A DNA stretch of 6,490 nt from Candidatus Woesearchaeota archaeon (GTDB taxonomy: Archaea > Nanobdellota > Nanobdellia > Woesearchaeales > ARS49): positions 1-6,490 of the forward strand of contig JACQMZ010000018.1 of assembly GCA_016203345.1 (NCBI GenBank). Reading direction: 5' to 3'. The notes under the pieces were generated by a model that was given only the letters and a program-made list of their open reading frames with translations, was not told the origin of the DNA and did no database searches. The translations under genes and the position numbers were made by a program. This document shows positions 5,430 through 6,490 of the stretch, one piece after another (positions within the stretch are counted from its first letter, which is position 1; the number at the start of each line of letters is the position of its first letter).

Positions 5430-5809
5430 TGGCAAAAGAATTCACGTACCGCGGAAAAACAATCGACGACATCAAAAAAATGAGCCTGACCGAGTTTGCA
5501 CTCCTCGTTCCCTCGCGAGAACGCCGACGCATCAAAAGAGGCTTCACACCAGGAGAACAACGCTTCCTCGCACACCTGAAAAAAGACAAGAAGGAATACC
5601 GCACACACTGCCGCGACGTGCCAGTCCTGCCAGACATGATCGGCAAAACCATCAAAGTCTACTCAGGCAAGGAATTCATCCCAGTCATCATCACAGCCGA
5701 AATGATCGGCCACCGCCTCGGAGAATACGTCATGACACGAAAGAAAATCTCCCACAGCGCACCAGGCATCGGCGCAACACGATCATCTGCATCGCTCTCG
5801 GTGAGGTAA
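5429..5809 (+). CDS. rps19: Small ribosomal subunit protein uS19 (S19), archaeal type
   Basis: uS19 lies in the head of the 30S subunit, next to uS13 and the A-site tRNA. The 126 residues carry the archaeal N-terminal part FTYRGKTIDDIKKMS (5-19), an Arg-rich helix PSRERRRIKRG (28-38), and the universal core: RTHCRDVPVLPDMIGKTI (58-75), NGKEF-like SGKEFIPV (79-86), MIGHRLGE (92-99) and the signature APGIGATRSS (111-120). It starts at the ATG directly after an A10 run and has no visible Shine-Dalgarno. Its last codons, GTG AGG, form the Shine-Dalgarno of the following uL22 gene, which begins 2 bases after the stop. Confidence 0.97.
   Translation: MAKEFTYRGKTIDDIKKMSLTEFALLVPSRERRRIKRGFTPGEQRFLAHLKKDKKEYRTHCRDVPVLPDMIGKTIKVYSGKEFIPVIITAEMIGHRLGEYVMTRKKISHSAPGIGATRSSASLSVR
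5800..5806 (+). promoter_or_regulatory. Shine-Dalgarno of uL22, embedded in the uS19 3' end
   Basis: GGTGAGG at 5800-5806 matches the archaeal anti-Shine-Dalgarno (GGTGA core) and sits five bases before the ATG at 5812. It is the strongest ribosome binding site in the window. Confidence 0.8.
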
Positions 5810-5811
5810 AC

Positions 5812-6297
5812 ATGAACTACAGCACACCACTCGGCAAACAAGACGCCTGCGCATGGGGAAACAGCCTCTCTATTTCCACCAAAGTCTCAGTTGAAATATG
5901 CAGAGCGCTCCGCAACAAGCAGTACACCGCCGCCAAACAATTCCTCAACAACGTCCTGCAATACAAAGAACCAGTACCCTACCTCAGATACAAACACAAC
6001 ATTGGCCACCGCCGAGGACCCATCGGCGCAGGACGCTACCCGCAAAAAGCAAGCAAAGACATTCTCAGCATCCTTGAAAGCGCGGCGGCAAACGCGGCCA
6101 ACAAAGGACTCGCAGTCGGCAACCTCATCATCAAACACATCTCAGCCCACAGAGGCCCACGCATCATGCGCCAAGGACGCAACTACCGACGGGCAAAAAG
6201 AACGCACATCGAAATCATACTCACCGAACAAAAACAGGAAAAGAAACCTGCTGTGAAAGAAACAAAGAAAGACATCCAGAAAGAGGCCAAGACATGA
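5812..6297 (+). CDS. rpl22: Large ribosomal subunit protein uL22 (L22), compact archaeal form
   Basis: uL22 spans the 50S from the surface to the exit tunnel wall. Across 161 residues one sees the N-terminal helix region STKVSVEICRALRNK (22-36), AAKQFLNNVL (40-49), PVPYLRYKHNIGHRRG (54-69), AGRYPQKASK (73-82), NAANKGL (94-100), and HISAHRGPRIMRQGR (109-123) leading to THIEIIL (131-137). Compared with the usual archaeal form, the segment between GHRRG and AGRYP, and the tunnel beta-hairpin between GPRI and THIE, are short, as in DPANN proteins (from memory). The last ~25 residues are a Lys/Glu-rich, probably disordered tail. Start choice is supported by the GGTGAGG ribosome binding site. The stop overlaps the uS3 start (ATGA). 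Confidence 0.96.
   Translation: MNYSTPLGKQDACAWGNSLSISTKVSVEICRALRNKQYTAAKQFLNNVLQYKEPVPYLRYKHNIGHRRGPIGAGRYPQKASKDILSILESAAANAANKGLAVGNLIIKHISAHRGPRIMRQGRNYRRAKRTHIEIILTEQKQEKKPAVKETKKDIQKEAKT
6283..6286 (+). promoter_or_regulatory. Shine-Dalgarno of uS3
   Basis: GAGG at 6283-6286, inside the end of uL22, is seven bases before the uS3 ATG (6294) and supports that start together with the ATGA overlap. Confidence 0.6.
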
Positions 6298-6490
6298 TCG
6301 AAAGAAAATTTGTTGCGGAAAACCTCAAAGAATACCAAATCCAGGAATTCATATCAGCAAGCCTCAAAAATGTGGGACACAGCCACACAAAGCTCCAGCG
6401 CACTCCCTTGGGAGAGAAAATCATCATTTTTGCAAGCAGGCCGGGACTTGTCGTCGGCAGAAAAGGAGAAAACATCAAAAAACTCACCAA
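6294..6490 (+). CDS. rps3: Small ribosomal subunit protein uS3 (S3), 3'-partial
   Basis: uS3 is in the 30S head and helps form the mRNA entry channel. Only the first 65 codons are in the window. The protein begins MIERKFVAENLKEYQIQEF, typical of archaeal uS3, and includes the KH-domain GXXG loop in VVGRKGENI (53-61; Gly55-Arg-Lys-Gly58), preceded by the strand EKIIIFASRPG (41-51). The start is the ATG of the ATGA overlapping the uL22 stop, with GAGG seven bases upstream. The reading frame is open to the last base of the window. Confidence 0.95.
   Translation, partial: MIERKFVAENLKEYQIQEFISASLKNVGHSHTKLQRTPLGEKIIIFASRPGLVVGRKGENIKKLT

Overview
The window is archaeal. Its right two thirds carry the start of the archaeal S10-type ribosomal protein cluster in the order uL3, uL4, uL23, uL2, uS19, uL22, uS3. 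uS10 is absent from the front, and the proteins are clearly of the archaeal/eukaryotic type. Compact forms of uL22 and uL2 (no GG...H segment after VDHPFG in uL2, a short tunnel-loop region in uL22) fit a DPANN lineage such as a Woesearchaeota or Pacearchaeota relative. That placement is inferred from remembered family patterns, not from a search.

Region 1 (1-2440) holds two tandem, homologous genes for large SGNH/GDSL-hydrolase-like proteins. The first is cut by the window edge at its 5' end. The second has an N-terminal membrane anchor, so both probably act outside the cytoplasmic membrane. They overlap by 4 bases (ATGA). Both keep the GDS nucleophile block, a late histidine and four cysteines, but lack the usual acidic residue three positions before the histidine.

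Region 2 (2441-2649) is a promoter and a long leader. An archaeal TATA box (TTTATAAA, 2447-2454) lies just after the stop codon of the second hydrolase gene. It should start transcription near 2475-2480, giving an untranslated leader of about 170-175 bases before uL3. The leader contains three strong hairpins, a second set of competing pairings and a perfect 8-base tandem repeat. Its base composition is very different from the A+C-rich coding strand around it. This is the most interesting part of the window: a candidate cis-regulatory RNA for the ribosomal protein operon.

Region 3 (2650-6490) is the operon. Genes are tightly packed: 31 nt between uL3 and uL4, an ATGA overlap from uL4 to uL23, uL23 abutting uL2, 25 nt before uS19, 2 nt before uL22, and an ATGA overlap into uS3, which runs off the window. 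uL3, uL4, uL23, uL2 and uL22 belong to the large subunit (peptidyl-transferase centre and exit tunnel); uS19 (head) and uS3 (head and mRNA entry) belong to the small subunit. Clear Shine-Dalgarno sequences are seen only for uL22 and uS3. No RNA genes, insertion sequences or CRISPR arrays were found, and no gene-free stretch exceeds about 210 bases.
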